NCBI RefSeq assembly: GCF_032116555.1
Contig: NZ_CP134949.1
Location: forward strand, 1,550,001 to 1,614,000
DNA: 64,000 bases
Direction of reading: 5' to 3'
Source of the DNA: Halobaculum sp. XH14
Lineage (GTDB): Archaea; Halobacteriota; Halobacteria; Halobacteriales; Haloferacaceae
This document shows positions 1 through 7,808 of this stretch, piece by piece. The translations under genes were made by a program, and so were the position numbers. The notes beneath the pieces are model-generated. The model saw nothing but the letters and a program-made list of their open reading frames with translations, was not told the origin of the DNA and did no database searches. Each line of letters starts with the position of its first letter. Position 1 is the stretch's first letter.

Positions 1-36
1 CTCGAGGACCGGGAGCCCGACTGGCGTGGCGAGTGA
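1..36 (+). CDS. 3' end of an unidentified gene (partial)
   Basis: The first frame of the window reads eleven codons (LEDREPDWRGE) and then TGA at 34-36. An acidic tail like this is typical of haloarchaeal proteins, so it may be the C-terminus of a gene that begins before the window. Nothing more can be said from eleven residues, and another frame is also open here, so this is weak. Confidence 0.3.
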   Translation, partial: LEDREPDWRGE

Positions 37-231
37 ACGGGGGGAGCCGAGCGACGGGGAGGCCCTCGTGACCGCCGGCCAGTGGATGGTGGTCAATCGA
101 CGGGCTGCTGGTGATGACGGCCGTTCGGCCCGTTCAGGCTCGATCGGTCGGCTCCGCCACTGCTCCGGGTCGTGGGTCCTGTTCACGAGGCTGCCACACG
201 ACTTATGCGGCGGCCGTCGGAACGCGGGTCC

Positions 232-879
232 ATGCGTCGACGACAGCTACTCGGGGGGGCCGGCATCGCACTGACGACGGCGACGGCGGGCTGTCTCGGA
301 TTCATCACGGGCGAGCAGTCGCTCTCGTTCGCCGCGGAACCGGCCGTGGCCGCGGAGAGCACGGTCGGCGAGACCGATTACGAGACGGAGGGGCCACAGG
401 CACGGACGCAAACACGGGAGTTCACCGTGGCGGGCCAGACGCGCGAGGTCGAGGTGACCAACCGGATCACGACCTACCAGAAGACCGTCGACAACCCGCT
501 CTTCGGCGAGGCGCGCCTCGCCGTGTTCGCGGCCATCTCCAGCCCGAAGGTGACGGTCGCGGGCCAGACGCTCAACCCGGTGGAAGACTACTCGAACGAG
601 AAGCTGGTCTCGCTGCTCACGAGCCAGTACGAGGGGTTAGACGAGCCCACCCGCGTGGACGGCCGGACCGTCCGAACGCTCGGCAGCGACGTCGAGCTCG
701 ACAAGTTCGAGGCGACCGCGACCGTCGACGGCCAGGAGGTCGACGTGTACATCCACGTCGGTCGAACCGAACACGAGGATGACTTCGTCATCCCGATGGG
801 GATGTACCCCAAGCGGCGGGAGAGCGAGGAGCGGCCGACCGTCGTCTCGCTAACCGAGAGCCTGGAACACCCCGCCTGA
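232..879 (+). CDS. DUF6517-type exported lipoprotein
   Basis: A 215-residue protein. It opens with a twin-arginine signal (MRRRQLLGG), a short hydrophobic stretch and a lipobox ending in Cys (TAGC, about residue 20), so it should be Tat-exported and lipid-anchored outside the membrane. The remainder is a soluble acidic domain that I match to the haloarchaeal DUF6517 family (recognisable features: GFITG after the Cys, and a VAGQT motif that occurs twice). Its function is unknown. The start at 232 is chosen because it places the arginines at the N-terminus, and a TATA-like ACTTATG at 201-207 lies about 28 nt upstream, giving a nearly leaderless transcript. An upstream in-frame start at 172 would bury the signal peptide. 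Confidence 0.8.
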   Translation: MRRRQLLGGAGIALTTATAGCLGFITGEQSLSFAAEPAVAAESTVGETDYETEGPQARTQTREFTVAGQTREVEVTNRITTYQKTVDNPLFGEARLAVFAAISSPKVTVAGQTLNPVEDYSNEKLVSLLTSQYEGLDEPTRVDGRTVRTLGSDVELDKFEATATVDGQEVDVYIHVGRTEHEDDFVIPMGMYPKRRESEERPTVVSLTESLEHPA

Positions 880-916
880 TCCGGGTTCGGGTGAATTCGG
901 ACCCGGTTGACCCATA

Positions 917-925
917 GCTATATAC
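917..925 (+). promoter_or_regulatory. TATA box of the cold-shock gene
   Basis: GCTATATAC lies about 40 nt before the ATG at 963 in otherwise GC-rich DNA. It fits an archaeal TATA element and would give a leader of roughly 15 nt. Confidence 0.5.
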
Positions 926-962
926 GTCAGACGCTCCCTACCGTATGGCGAGGTAAGCGCGA

Positions 963-1157
963 ATGGCGAAAGGAACGGTCGCATTCTTCAACGACACGGG
1001 CGGTTACGGCTTCATCGAAAGCGAGGACGCGGACGAGGACGTCTTCTTCCACATGGAGGACGTCGGCGGTCCGGACCTCGAGGAAGGGCAGGAGGTGGAG
1101 TTCGACATCGAACAGGCCGACAAGGGTCCGCGAGCGACGAACCTCCAGCGGCTGTAG
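963..1157 (+). CDS. cspA: Cold-shock protein (CspA family)
   Basis: A 64-residue single cold-shock domain (OB fold). The RNP1-like GGYGFIES and RNP2-like VFFHMEDV are both present, and the protein begins MAKGTVAFFN, as haloarchaeal CspA proteins do. It should bind single-stranded RNA or DNA and act as an RNA chaperone in the cytoplasm. It is monocistronic, with a T-tract downstream, and converges on a possible small zinc-finger gene. The length equals the usual family length. Confidence 0.93.
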   Translation: MAKGTVAFFNDTGGYGFIESEDADEDVFFHMEDVGGPDLEEGQEVEFDIEQADKGPRATNLQRL

Positions 1158-1211
1158 GAGAGTACGGGGACCCGACTCGCTCGGGTTCACTCGTCGCCGC
1201 GGGCGGTTCCG

Positions 1212-1216
1212 TTTTT
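1212..1216 (+). terminator. T-tract terminator after cspA
   Basis: A TTTTT run about 55 nt after the cspA stop is consistent with archaeal oligo-T termination. The context is otherwise GC-rich. Confidence 0.35.
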
Positions 1217-1249
1217 ACGGTGATCGGTCGGTGAGTGCCGACGGCGTCG

Positions 1250-1357
1250 CTACCGCGGGTGTTTCAGCGAGGCGCCACAGTCCGGGCAGGCGGCCCTGTA
1301 CGAGAGGACGCTGACCGAGCGGGAACATTCCGAACAGACGAACGCGCTGCCGACCAT
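1250..1357 (-). CDS. Tiny zinc-ribbon protein (35 aa)
   Basis: Read on the minus strand, ATG at 1357 to TAG at 1250 gives a 35-residue protein with two CxxC knuckles, CSEC and CPDC, separated by 14 residues. This is the layout of a minimal zinc ribbon and of the many two-CxxC micro-proteins of haloarchaea (DUF7129-like). It sits alone between cspA and the MaoC gene. The function is unknown. The perfectly spaced cysteines argue for a real gene, but its small size leaves doubt. Confidence 0.6.
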   Translation of the reverse strand: MVGSAFVCSECSRSVSVLSYRAACPDCGASLKHPR

Positions 1358-1443
1358 CGTGCCGTCTGACGGACGTCATCCTGTTAAATGTTACCATGGA
1401 TAGACCACCGCGATTTTTACCGTCCCCCGCGGTCCATCCGAGT

Positions 1444-1905
1444 ATGCCATACAGCTACCGGCCACACCACTTCGAGGACTTCGAGGAGGGCCAGACGTTC
1501 GAGAGCGTCGGCCGCACCGTCACCGAGTCCGACTTCGTCATGCACTCGGCGTTCACCGGCGACTGGACCGAACTCCACACGAACGCCGACTACGCGGCCG
1601 ACTCGCAGTTCGGCGAGCGCGTCGCCCACGGTCCGATGACGTTCTCGCTGGCCACCGGGTTCGTCTACCGGTGCGGCTTCCTCGAACGCACGGTGATGGC
1701 GTTCCTCGGCATGAACTACATGGACATCCCCGCGCCCGTCTACGAGGGCGACTCCATCTCGCTCGACATGGAAGTCACCGAGACGAAGCCGTTCTCCTCG
1801 CGCGAGGACGCCGGCCTGGTCGTCATCGACACGGAGATGACCAACCAGGACGACGAGACGGTGTTCGCGGGCGACATGAAGTTCATGATCGAGCGCGAGT
1901 CGTAG
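1444..1905 (+). CDS. MaoC-family hotdog dehydratase
   Basis: A 153-residue hotdog-fold protein. It carries the MaoC hydratase signature D-x(4)-H (DWTELHTNADYA, near residues 38-49) and the following AHGPMTFSL, which form the active site of (R)-specific enoyl-CoA hydratases. It probably hydrates or dehydrates an acyl-CoA thioester. It lies one gene away from the phenylacetyl-CoA epoxidase operon, where MaoC-type domains can act downstream on ring-opened CoA intermediates, so a role in aromatic or fatty acyl-CoA breakdown is a fair inference. The start at 1444 (MPYSYRPHHFEDF) matches the family N-terminus better than an in-frame ATG at 1396. Confidence 0.85.
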   Translation: MPYSYRPHHFEDFEEGQTFESVGRTVTESDFVMHSAFTGDWTELHTNADYAADSQFGERVAHGPMTFSLATGFVYRCGFLERTVMAFLGMNYMDIPAPVYEGDSISLDMEVTETKPFSSREDAGLVVIDTEMTNQDDETVFAGDMKFMIERES

Positions 1906-1938
1906 CGCCCCGCCGCCGGACGGGTCGTCCCGGTCCCG

Positions 1939-2574
1939 TCATCCGAGCATCTGTTCGAACAGCGCTCCCTGTCCCCGTCGGAGCCGCTCCAGGAACGCCG
2001 ACTTGCTGATGCCGAGCTCCGCGGCCACCTCGCTCGCCGTCGATTCCTTGGGAACTGCAAAGTAGCCCGCCGCTAACGCGGCTCGCAACGCGGCCTCCTG
2101 TGGCGGGGTCACGTCCCATCGTCCCGCCGCCTCGGCCGAATCCGGACCGAGCGGGTACACCCGTTCGAGCGTCACGCCGACGGCCTCCCCGGCCGCCTCC
2201 ATCACGCCCTGGAGGACGTCGCGCCCGACGACCGCGCCCTCGAACCGCCCCTCGCCGTCCGCGTACGTCAGCGACTCGGCCATGAACCCCGCGTCGATGA
2301 GGTCGTGGACGACGCAGGGATGCATCGACAGACAGCGGTACCGGTCGCGACCGTCGCCGGCCGAGCGGTGGAGGTACCGGATCCGCTCGTCCGCGTCGAG
2401 TGCCGCCGCCAGGTCGTCGTCAGCGGGCGCGGAGAATCGGAGGAGCGCGTTGCCGTCCCGCCTGAGCAGGGGCGATTCGGCCTCCAGTCTCGCCCCGGTC
2501 GCCCGGGTTGCGGCCGCGAGCGGGCACTCGTCGCCCGTGACGCGGACCTCGACGACGAGACAGTCGTCGATCAT
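1939..2574 (-). CDS. HTH_10 (bacterio-opsin activator-type) regulator
   Basis: A 211-residue protein with a divergent N-terminal sensor-like domain and, at about residues 155-207, the haloarchaeal HTH_10 domain (LTPxQ-like VTPPQEAALRAALAAGYFAVPKES followed by a recognition-helix region ELGISKSAFLERLRRG; the two stretches are only landmarks). These proteins are DNA-binding transcription factors. The gene is transcribed divergently from paaA with an 83-bp gap containing one shared TATA-like element, so it is the obvious candidate regulator of the paa operon. It could instead be a general metabolic regulator; direct evidence is lacking. Confidence 0.8.
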   Translation of the reverse strand: MIDDCLVVEVRVTGDECPLAAATRATGARLEAESPLLRRDGNALLRFSAPADDDLAAALDADERIRYLHRSAGDGRDRYRCLSMHPCVVHDLIDAGFMAESLTYADGEGRFEGAVVGRDVLQGVMEAAGEAVGVTLERVYPLGPDSAEAAGRWDVTPPQEAALRAALAAGYFAVPKESTASEVAAELGISKSAFLERLRRGQGALFEQMLG

Positions 2575-2596
2575 GCCCCCTCCTTCGACGAGTAAC

Positions 2597-2606
2597 TATT
2601 TATATC
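2597..2606. promoter_or_regulatory. Bidirectional TATA element between regulator and paaA
   Basis: TATTTATAT reads as ATATAAATA on the other strand, so it can serve as a TATA box both ways. It lies about 28 nt from the regulator ATG on the minus strand (leaderless) and about 55 nt from the paaA ATG on the plus strand. Confidence 0.5.
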
Positions 2607-2657
2607 CCGTCTATGGGCGGGCGAACCGATAGGGAGCCACGTCCGTAACGGTTCTTC

Positions 2658-3596
2658 ATGGACATCGAGGAGGTCACGGAGCGGGCGGGCCCCCGTCAGT
2701 TCGGCCCCGGCGACGACATGCCCGAGGAGTACCGCACGGCGGCGACCCGCATGATCCAGTTCCACGCGAACAGCGAGGTGATGGGCGGCTACCTCGACAA
2801 GGAGTTCACGCGACACGCCCCGTCGCTGGACCGGAAGCTGGCGAACACGGCGAAGGTCCAGGACGAGGTCGGGCACGCGCAGTTGCTCTACCGCGCCGCG
2901 GAGACGCTCGGCGTGAAGACCCGCGAGGAGATGCTGGAGGAGCTTCGCGTCGGCAAGGGGAAGTTCCTGAACTGCTTTCACTACCCGGTTGACTCGTGGT
3001 ACGAGGCGCCGATGATCGACTTCTTCGTCGACGGCGGGGCGATGCGTCGGCAGGCGACGCTGAAGAATACCTCGTGGACCCCCTACGCCCACGCGATGGA
3101 CAAGGTCTGCTTCGAGGAGGGCTTCCACGTCAAGCACGGCGAGTCCATCCTCCGCGAACTCATGCGGGGGTCGAAGGCGACCCGCGAGCGGACCCAGGAG
3201 ACGTTCGACGAGTGGTGGCCGCGCATCCTCCAGTTCTTCGGGCCGACGAACGACGAGTCCACGCACGACGACTTCGCCCAGCAGGTCGGCCTGAAGACGG
3301 TGAGCAACGACGAACTCCGCAACTCGTTCCTGAACATGTACGTCCCGAAGGCCGAGAAGTACGGCCTCGAGATCCCCGACCACCCGCGCCTGTTCGAGCG
3401 GGAGGACGGCACGATGGCCGTCCGCGAGGACGACCTCGACTGGGACGAGTTCTGGACCATCTCGAAGAACGAGTACGAGGGGAGCCACGAGCAGATCGGC
3501 TCGCGTCGCCGCCGCCAGGACGCCGTCGATTGGGCCCGCCAGTCGCTGGACTCCTGGGAGTCGGGCGCGGGCGCCGCCGCGGGGGCGGCCGACTGA
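2658..3596 (+). CDS. paaA: Phenylacetyl-CoA 1,2-epoxidase, catalytic subunit PaaA
   Basis: A 312-residue ferritin-like diiron protein. It is the catalytic subunit of the multicomponent monooxygenase that epoxidises the ring of phenylacetyl-CoA. The metal-ligand helices are visible: Glu39 (HANSE), DEVGH at 69-73 and FEEGFH at 152-157. The length is normal for PaaA. It is the first gene of paaABCD, and its TGA overlaps the paaB ATG (ATGA). Expression is probably controlled by the divergent HTH_10 gene. The flavin reductase subunit (bacterial PaaE) and the CoA ligase PaaK are not in this window, so electrons must come from a partner encoded elsewhere. Confidence 0.95.
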   Translation: MDIEEVTERAGPRQFGPGDDMPEEYRTAATRMIQFHANSEVMGGYLDKEFTRHAPSLDRKLANTAKVQDEVGHAQLLYRAAETLGVKTREEMLEELRVGKGKFLNCFHYPVDSWYEAPMIDFFVDGGAMRRQATLKNTSWTPYAHAMDKVCFEEGFHVKHGESILRELMRGSKATRERTQETFDEWWPRILQFFGPTNDESTHDDFAQQVGLKTVSNDELRNSFLNMYVPKAEKYGLEIPDHPRLFEREDGTMAVREDDLDWDEFWTISKNEYEGSHEQIGSRRRRQDAVDWARQSLDSWESGAGAAAGAAD

Positions 3597-3934
3597 TGAT
3601 CTTCGAGGTGTTCCGGCAGGAGGAGGCCGGCGACTACCACCGGCACGTCGGCAACGTCCACGCGCCGGACCGCGAGATGGCGAAACTGTTCGCCTCGATC
3701 CAGCACGGCCGCCGGATGCAGACCAACTCGCTGTGGGTCGTCCCCCGGCCGGAGATCGGCGAGGTCGACGCCGACGACGTGACGTTCGGCGGCGCGACCG
3801 ACAAGGCGTACCGCTGGGCGATGACGTACAACGACATCGACGCGTCGTTCGCCCAGGAGGTCGAGGACAGCGAGGCCGAGCAGCGCGAGGCCGCGCGCAA
3901 GCGCCGCGAGGCGATGCAGGAGGGGGGTGACTGA
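3596..3934 (+). CDS. paaB: Phenylacetyl-CoA epoxidase subunit PaaB
   Basis: A 112-residue protein with the PaaB core: it begins MIFEVFRQ, then HVGNVHAPDREMA and NSLWVVPRP. PaaB is a small bridging subunit of the PaaABC oxygenase that holds catalytic complexes together. The start overlaps the paaA stop by four bases, and its TGA overlaps the paaC ATG in the same way, so translation is probably coupled. The C-terminal 25 residues are a charged Glu/Arg helix. Confidence 0.93.
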   Translation: MIFEVFRQEEAGDYHRHVGNVHAPDREMAKLFASIQHGRRMQTNSLWVVPRPEIGEVDADDVTFGGATDKAYRWAMTYNDIDASFAQEVEDSEAEQREAARKRREAMQEGGD

Positions 3935-4779
3935 TGGCCGCGAAACTGGACCGTGGCGACCTGAGCGCCGAAGGGCAGCTCGCGCTGGAGGAACTCCTCT
4001 TTCGGCTCGCCGACGACGAGTTCGTTCACGCCGAGCGGCTCACGGAGTGGCAGATCTACTCGCCCACGGTCGAGGCCGACCTGGCGCTCGCGAACGTCGC
4101 ACAGGACGAGTTCGGCCACGCACGCCTCTGGTACGACCTCCTGCAGGAACTCGGCTACACCGAGGCCGAGTGCATCTGGGAGCGCCCGCCGGGGGAGTGG
4201 ACCCACGCGCCGCTGGTCGAGCTGCCGTTCGACGACGACGGCTGGGGCGACGCGATCCTCCGGGGCTACCTCTACGACGTGGCCGAGCGACTCAGGCTCG
4301 AGGCGCTCGTGGACACGAGCTACGCCCCGCTGGCGGACCGCGTGGGCAAGGCACTCTCCGAGGAGGACTACCACCGCGAGCACGCCCAGAGCTGGCTGGA
4401 GCGACTGACCGCGGACGAAGAGGGACGCGAGCGGCTGCAGTCGGCCCTCGAGACCCTGTTCCCGCACGCGCTTTCGCTGTTCGCGCCCGGCCCGCGCGAG
4501 GACGAGATCCTCGAGCACGGCTTCCGGACCGAGACGCTGTCGGACCTCCGAGCCGAGTGGCTCGACGTCGTCGTCCCGTTCCTCGAATCGCTCGGGCTCG
4601 ACGTGCCGGAACCCGATGCCGGCGGGACCGGTGACGCCGGCGAGGTGGAGCGGCCGGACGTCCGGGGTCGTGACGGTAGCCACACCGACGACTGGTTCGA
4701 CCTGTACGAGGCGTTCACCCGGACCTACCGGGAGGTCGAGTTCGAGTCGCCGGCCCGCCTGCGCGGCGAGGAGGCGTAG
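3934..4779 (+). CDS. paaC: Phenylacetyl-CoA epoxidase structural subunit PaaC
   Basis: A 281-residue ferritin-like protein, paralogous to PaaA, that forms the A:C scaffold of the epoxidase. Metal-site-like helices are present at DEFVHAERL (28-36), QDEFGHARLW (57-66) and EEDYHREHAQ (143-152). In characterised systems PaaC is the non-catalytic partner that supports PaaA. It overlaps paaB by four bases and is followed immediately by paaD, so all are one transcript. Confidence 0.94.
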   Translation: MAAKLDRGDLSAEGQLALEELLFRLADDEFVHAERLTEWQIYSPTVEADLALANVAQDEFGHARLWYDLLQELGYTEAECIWERPPGEWTHAPLVELPFDDDGWGDAILRGYLYDVAERLRLEALVDTSYAPLADRVGKALSEEDYHREHAQSWLERLTADEEGRERLQSALETLFPHALSLFAPGPREDEILEHGFRTETLSDLRAEWLDVVVPFLESLGLDVPEPDAGGTGDAGEVERPDVRGRDGSHTDDWFDLYEAFTRTYREVEFESPARLRGEEA

Positions 4780-5196
4780 ATGCCGACGAACGTCCCGCTC
4801 GACTCCGAAGCGTGCGCCTACACGGAGTACGACTCGGGCGAGTCGCCCGAGGAGTTCCCGAAGACCGGCGACGACGCGACCGGGACGGAAGCGGGCGTCT
4901 GGGCCGCCCTCTACGAGGTCGAGGACCCGGAGATGCCGGTGAGCGTCGTCGACCTCGGGCTCGTCTACGGCGTCGAGGTGGACGAGGAGTCGGGCCGCTG
5001 CGAGGTCGAGATGACGCTCACTTACTCGGGCTGTCCGGCGCGAGACATGCTGCTCAACGACGTGCGCTGTGCCGCCGAGACCGCCGAGGGCGTCGCGGAG
5101 GCCGAGGTCCGTCTGCGCTACTCGCCCGAGTGGAACGTGGAGATGGTGACCGAGCGCGGACGCGAGGACCTCCGCGAGTTCGGCCTGAGCGTGTGA
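4780..5196 (+). CDS. paaD: PaaD, DUF59/MIP18 domain only
   Basis: A 138-residue protein with the MIP18/DUF59 fold: DPEMP at 49-53, VDLGLVYGVEV, and the conserved Cys in TYSGCP (Cys85). PaaD helps load or repair the iron centre of the epoxidase. Bacterial PaaD is usually about 160-170 residues and ends in a CxxC zinc ribbon; here the protein stops after the DUF59 domain and the ribbon is the next gene. It abuts the paaC stop with no gap. Confidence 0.92.
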   Translation: MPTNVPLDSEACAYTEYDSGESPEEFPKTGDDATGTEAGVWAALYEVEDPEMPVSVVDLGLVYGVEVDEESGRCEVEMTLTYSGCPARDMLLNDVRCAAETAEGVAEAEVRLRYSPEWNVEMVTERGREDLREFGLSV

Positions 5197-5199
5197 GGC

Positions 5200-5367
5200 A
5201 TGAGCCGGAACGATCCAAGCACGACGGCGACGGACGAGGACGAGGCCGCCGAGTGCCCGTACTGCGGTTCGACGAACACCGTTCGGGACCACCCGAAGGG
5301 GCCGGGGCTGTGCCGCTCGATGCACTTCTGTGAGGACTGCCAGCAGCCGTTCGAGCAGTTCGGGTAG
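5200..5367 (+). CDS. Stand-alone PaaD zinc-ribbon protein
   Basis: A 55-residue protein starting three bases after the paaD stop. It has CPYCGS (19-24) and CEDC (44-47) knuckles plus a single Cys in GPGLCRSMHF, then ends PFEQFG. This pattern matches the C-terminal zinc beta-ribbon of bacterial PaaD (CPxCGS ... C ... CxxC ... PF-x-F). It therefore looks like the second half of PaaD encoded as a separate gene at the end of the operon. Assignment rests on motif and position only. Confidence 0.82.
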   Translation: MSRNDPSTTATDEDEAAECPYCGSTNTVRDHPKGPGLCRSMHFCEDCQQPFEQFG

Positions 5368-5392
5368 GGTTCCGGTTCGGGTCCGGATTCCG

Positions 5393-5397
5393 TTTTT
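5393..5397 (+). terminator. T-tract terminator of the paa operon
   Basis: A run of five T (CCGTTTTTCCG) lies about 25 nt after the last paa stop codon and could end the transcript. Confidence 0.4.
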
Positions 5398-5438
5398 CCG
5401 TCGTCTCGCGCATGGGTGACCGTCACCGAGACGACCTC

Positions 5439-5565
5439 GGAAGCCCCCGCGGCTCTCGGCTCGCGCGGGACGCTCTGTGCTCCTCGCGCTCCCTGCGGTC
5501 GCGCTACGGTGCTTGAGGCCCCGGGCGTCCCCGAGAGCCGCGCCCCCTTCCATTCCCACCCTGCA
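5439..5565. repeat. Dispersed intergenic repeat, copy A
   Basis: This non-coding stretch begins GGAAGCCCCCG and shares blocks with copies near 20.3, 25.1 and 31.9 kb: CTGTGCTCCTCGC, CTCCCTGCGGTCGC, GCGTCCCCGAGAGC and a final TTCCCACCC-type block. With flanks it fills the 344-bp gap 5368-5711 between the paa operon and thrS; no open frame there looks genuine. Only part of the family consensus is present, so it looks decayed. Confidence 0.6.
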
Positions 5566-5711
5566 GACGGTCGGTCGCCACCCCCTCACTGACACCCGCT
5601 TGCGCCGCTGTGGGGTGCCGACGTCGCTGCTTCGCTGGATGGACGGAGGTGTCGTCCAGCCGTGAACGGGGATGTCGTCCCGCCGGTAAACCAGAAATCG
5701 TCGCGCGGCGA

Positions 5712-7640
5712 TTATTCGGCGTCGATGAAGTCCGGTCGCGTGCGCTTCTCGTCGCGCTCGGCTTCGATGTGGGCGCGGAACTCGCTCGGATCGACGTCCC
5801 CGACCTCGTTCTCGAACCGGTCGCGCACCGAGATGGTCTCGGATTTCTCCTCGTCGCCGCCGACGATGACCATGTACGGTACGCGGTCGTCGTGGGCCGC
5901 GCGGATCTTCCGCCCGATGGTCATGTCGCGGTCCTCGACCTCGACGCGGAACCCGTCGAGTTCGTTCTTCGTCCGGTAGGCGTAGCCCAGGTTGTCGTCC
6001 GAGATGGGGAGGATCCGGACCTGCTCGGGCGCGAGCCAGAGCGGGAACTTCCCCGCGAAGTGTTCGATCAGAACCATGAAGAAGCGCTCGTAGGAGCCGT
6101 AGAGCGCCCGGTGGATCATCACCGGCCGGTGCTCCTCGTTGTCCTCGCCCGTGTAGGTGAGATCGAAACTCTCGGGCATCGTGAAGTCGAGCTGGACCGT
6201 CGGGCCGTCCCAGCTTCGGCCGAGCGCGTCCTCGAAGCTGAAGTCGATCTTCGGCCCGTAGAACGCGCCGTCGCCCGGTTCGAGCCCCCAGTCGAGCGCC
6301 GAGGACTCCAGCACCGCCTCGAGCTGGCTTTCGGCCTTCTCCCACACCTCGTCGCTCCCGACCGACTTCTCGGGACGCGTCGCGAGATCGACCGAGACGT
6401 CGAGATCGAACGTCTCCAGCACCTCCTCGATCATCTCCATGATGGTCCGGACCTCGGCTTCGATCTGGTCGGGTTCGACGAACAGGTGGCCGTCGTCGAT
6501 GGTGAACGCCCAGGTCCGCGAGAGTCCCGAGAGTTCGCCGCGCTGCTCCTTGCGGTACACCTTCCCGTGTTCCGCATAGCGGACGGGCAGGTCGCGGTAG
6601 CTCCACGAGCCCTGATCGAAGATGGTCGCGTGGCCCGGGCAGTTCATCGGCTTCAGGCCGTACTCCTCGTCGTTCACGTCGAAGAGGAACATGTCGTCCT
6701 GATAGTTGTCGTAGTGGCCCGACTGTTCCCAGAGCTCCGTCCGGAACACGTGTGGCGTCTCGACCTCGCCGTAGCCCGCGTCCCGGTTGAGGTCGTTGAC
6801 GTACGACTCGAGTTCCGAGAGGATCGTCTTGCCCGGCGGATGATACAGCGGCAGCCCCGGTCCCGTCACCGTCGGGATGGAGAACAGATCCATCTCCCGG
6901 GCGATACGCCGGTGGTCGCGGTCCTTCGCCTCCTCGCGCATCTCTAGGAACTCCGCCAGGTCGGACTCGGACTCGAACGCCGTGCCGTACACCCGGGTGA
7001 GCTGGTCGTTCTCCTCGTCGCCGCGCCAGTAGGCCGAGGAGATGTTCATCAGCTTCACCGCGCCGATCTTCCCGGTCGAATCGACGTGGGGTCCCTTGCA
7101 GAGGTCGCGCCAGTCGTCCTGCTCGTAGACGGAGACGGGGTCCTCGCCCGCGGCCTCCTCGTGGAGGATCTCGGTCTTGTACGGGTTGTCATCGAAGGCG
7201 GCGAGCGCCTCCTCGCGGGACAGTTCGCGGCGCTCGATGGGGTAGTCGGCCTCGATGATGTCGCGCATCTCGGCTTCGAGTTCCCCGAAGTCGGACTCGT
7301 CGAGGTCGACGCCGGTCACGTCGTAGTAGAACCCCTCGTCGGTCGGCGGACCGATGGCGAGATTCGTCTCGGGGTGGAGCCGCTGGAGCGCCTGTGCGAA
7401 CACGTGGGCCGCCGAGTGGCGGAGCACGTCCAAGTACTCCTCGGACTGGTCGGTGACGATCTCCAGGCGCGCGCCGTCGTGCAGCGGCGCGGCCTTGTCG
7501 ACCAGTTCGCCGTCGACGACGCCCGCGATGGTGTCGTCCCCGAGACCGGGTCCGATCTCGTAGGCCGCGTCCTCCACCGTCGCGCCCCCGGGGACGGACA
7601 GTTCCGAGCCGTCCGGCAGGACGACCGCGATGTCGCTCAT
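5712..7640 (-). CDS. thrS: Threonyl-tRNA synthetase
   Basis: A 642-residue class II aminoacyl-tRNA synthetase charging tRNA-Thr. Order: N-terminal TGS domain (about 1-65), an N2 editing domain beginning with HSAAH (His75 and His79), the catalytic core with the zinc Cys in MNCPGH, motif 2 (YRKEQRGE), and a C-terminal anticodon domain. The HxxxH editing domain is the bacterial/eukaryotic kind, unlike the DTD-like editing domain of many archaeal ThrRS, so the gene may descend from an old transfer. The start at 7640 gives the standard TGS N-terminus; longer in-frame reading upstream is not plausible. Monocistronic. Confidence 0.95.
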   Translation of the reverse strand: MSDIAVVLPDGSELSVPGGATVEDAAYEIGPGLGDDTIAGVVDGELVDKAAPLHDGARLEIVTDQSEEYLDVLRHSAAHVFAQALQRLHPETNLAIGPPTDEGFYYDVTGVDLDESDFGELEAEMRDIIEADYPIERRELSREEALAAFDDNPYKTEILHEEAAGEDPVSVYEQDDWRDLCKGPHVDSTGKIGAVKLMNISSAYWRGDEENDQLTRVYGTAFESESDLAEFLEMREEAKDRDHRRIAREMDLFSIPTVTGPGLPLYHPPGKTILSELESYVNDLNRDAGYGEVETPHVFRTELWEQSGHYDNYQDDMFLFDVNDEEYGLKPMNCPGHATIFDQGSWSYRDLPVRYAEHGKVYRKEQRGELSGLSRTWAFTIDDGHLFVEPDQIEAEVRTIMEMIEEVLETFDLDVSVDLATRPEKSVGSDEVWEKAESQLEAVLESSALDWGLEPGDGAFYGPKIDFSFEDALGRSWDGPTVQLDFTMPESFDLTYTGEDNEEHRPVMIHRALYGSYERFFMVLIEHFAGKFPLWLAPEQVRILPISDDNLGYAYRTKNELDGFRVEVEDRDMTIGRKIRAAHDDRVPYMVIVGGDEEKSETISVRDRFENEVGDVDPSEFRAHIEAERDEKRTRPDFIDAE

Positions 7641-7808
7641 ACGAAACGGGAGTCGGAGGGCGCGAATAAGTCTTGTCGAACTGTGTGACCGTGCTCGGCA
7701 CGCGGTCGCCGAGCAGGTGTGTGGCCCGGTTGGAACACGCCCGGCCGGGCTACCGGCCCGGACCGCCGCGGCGGAAAGGTCCAAGCCCCGACCGCCGTGA
7801 GGGGACGT

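Noticed and set aside
172..231. Upstream start for the DUF6517 lipoprotein
   Set aside because: It would put 20 residues before the twin-arginine motif and lies upstream of the TATA-like element.
3634..6606. A 990-codon open frame on the minus strand
   Set aside because: It runs antisense to paaB-D and into thrS in another frame, with Arg/Gly/Pro-rich low-complexity sequence; it is a high-GC shadow.
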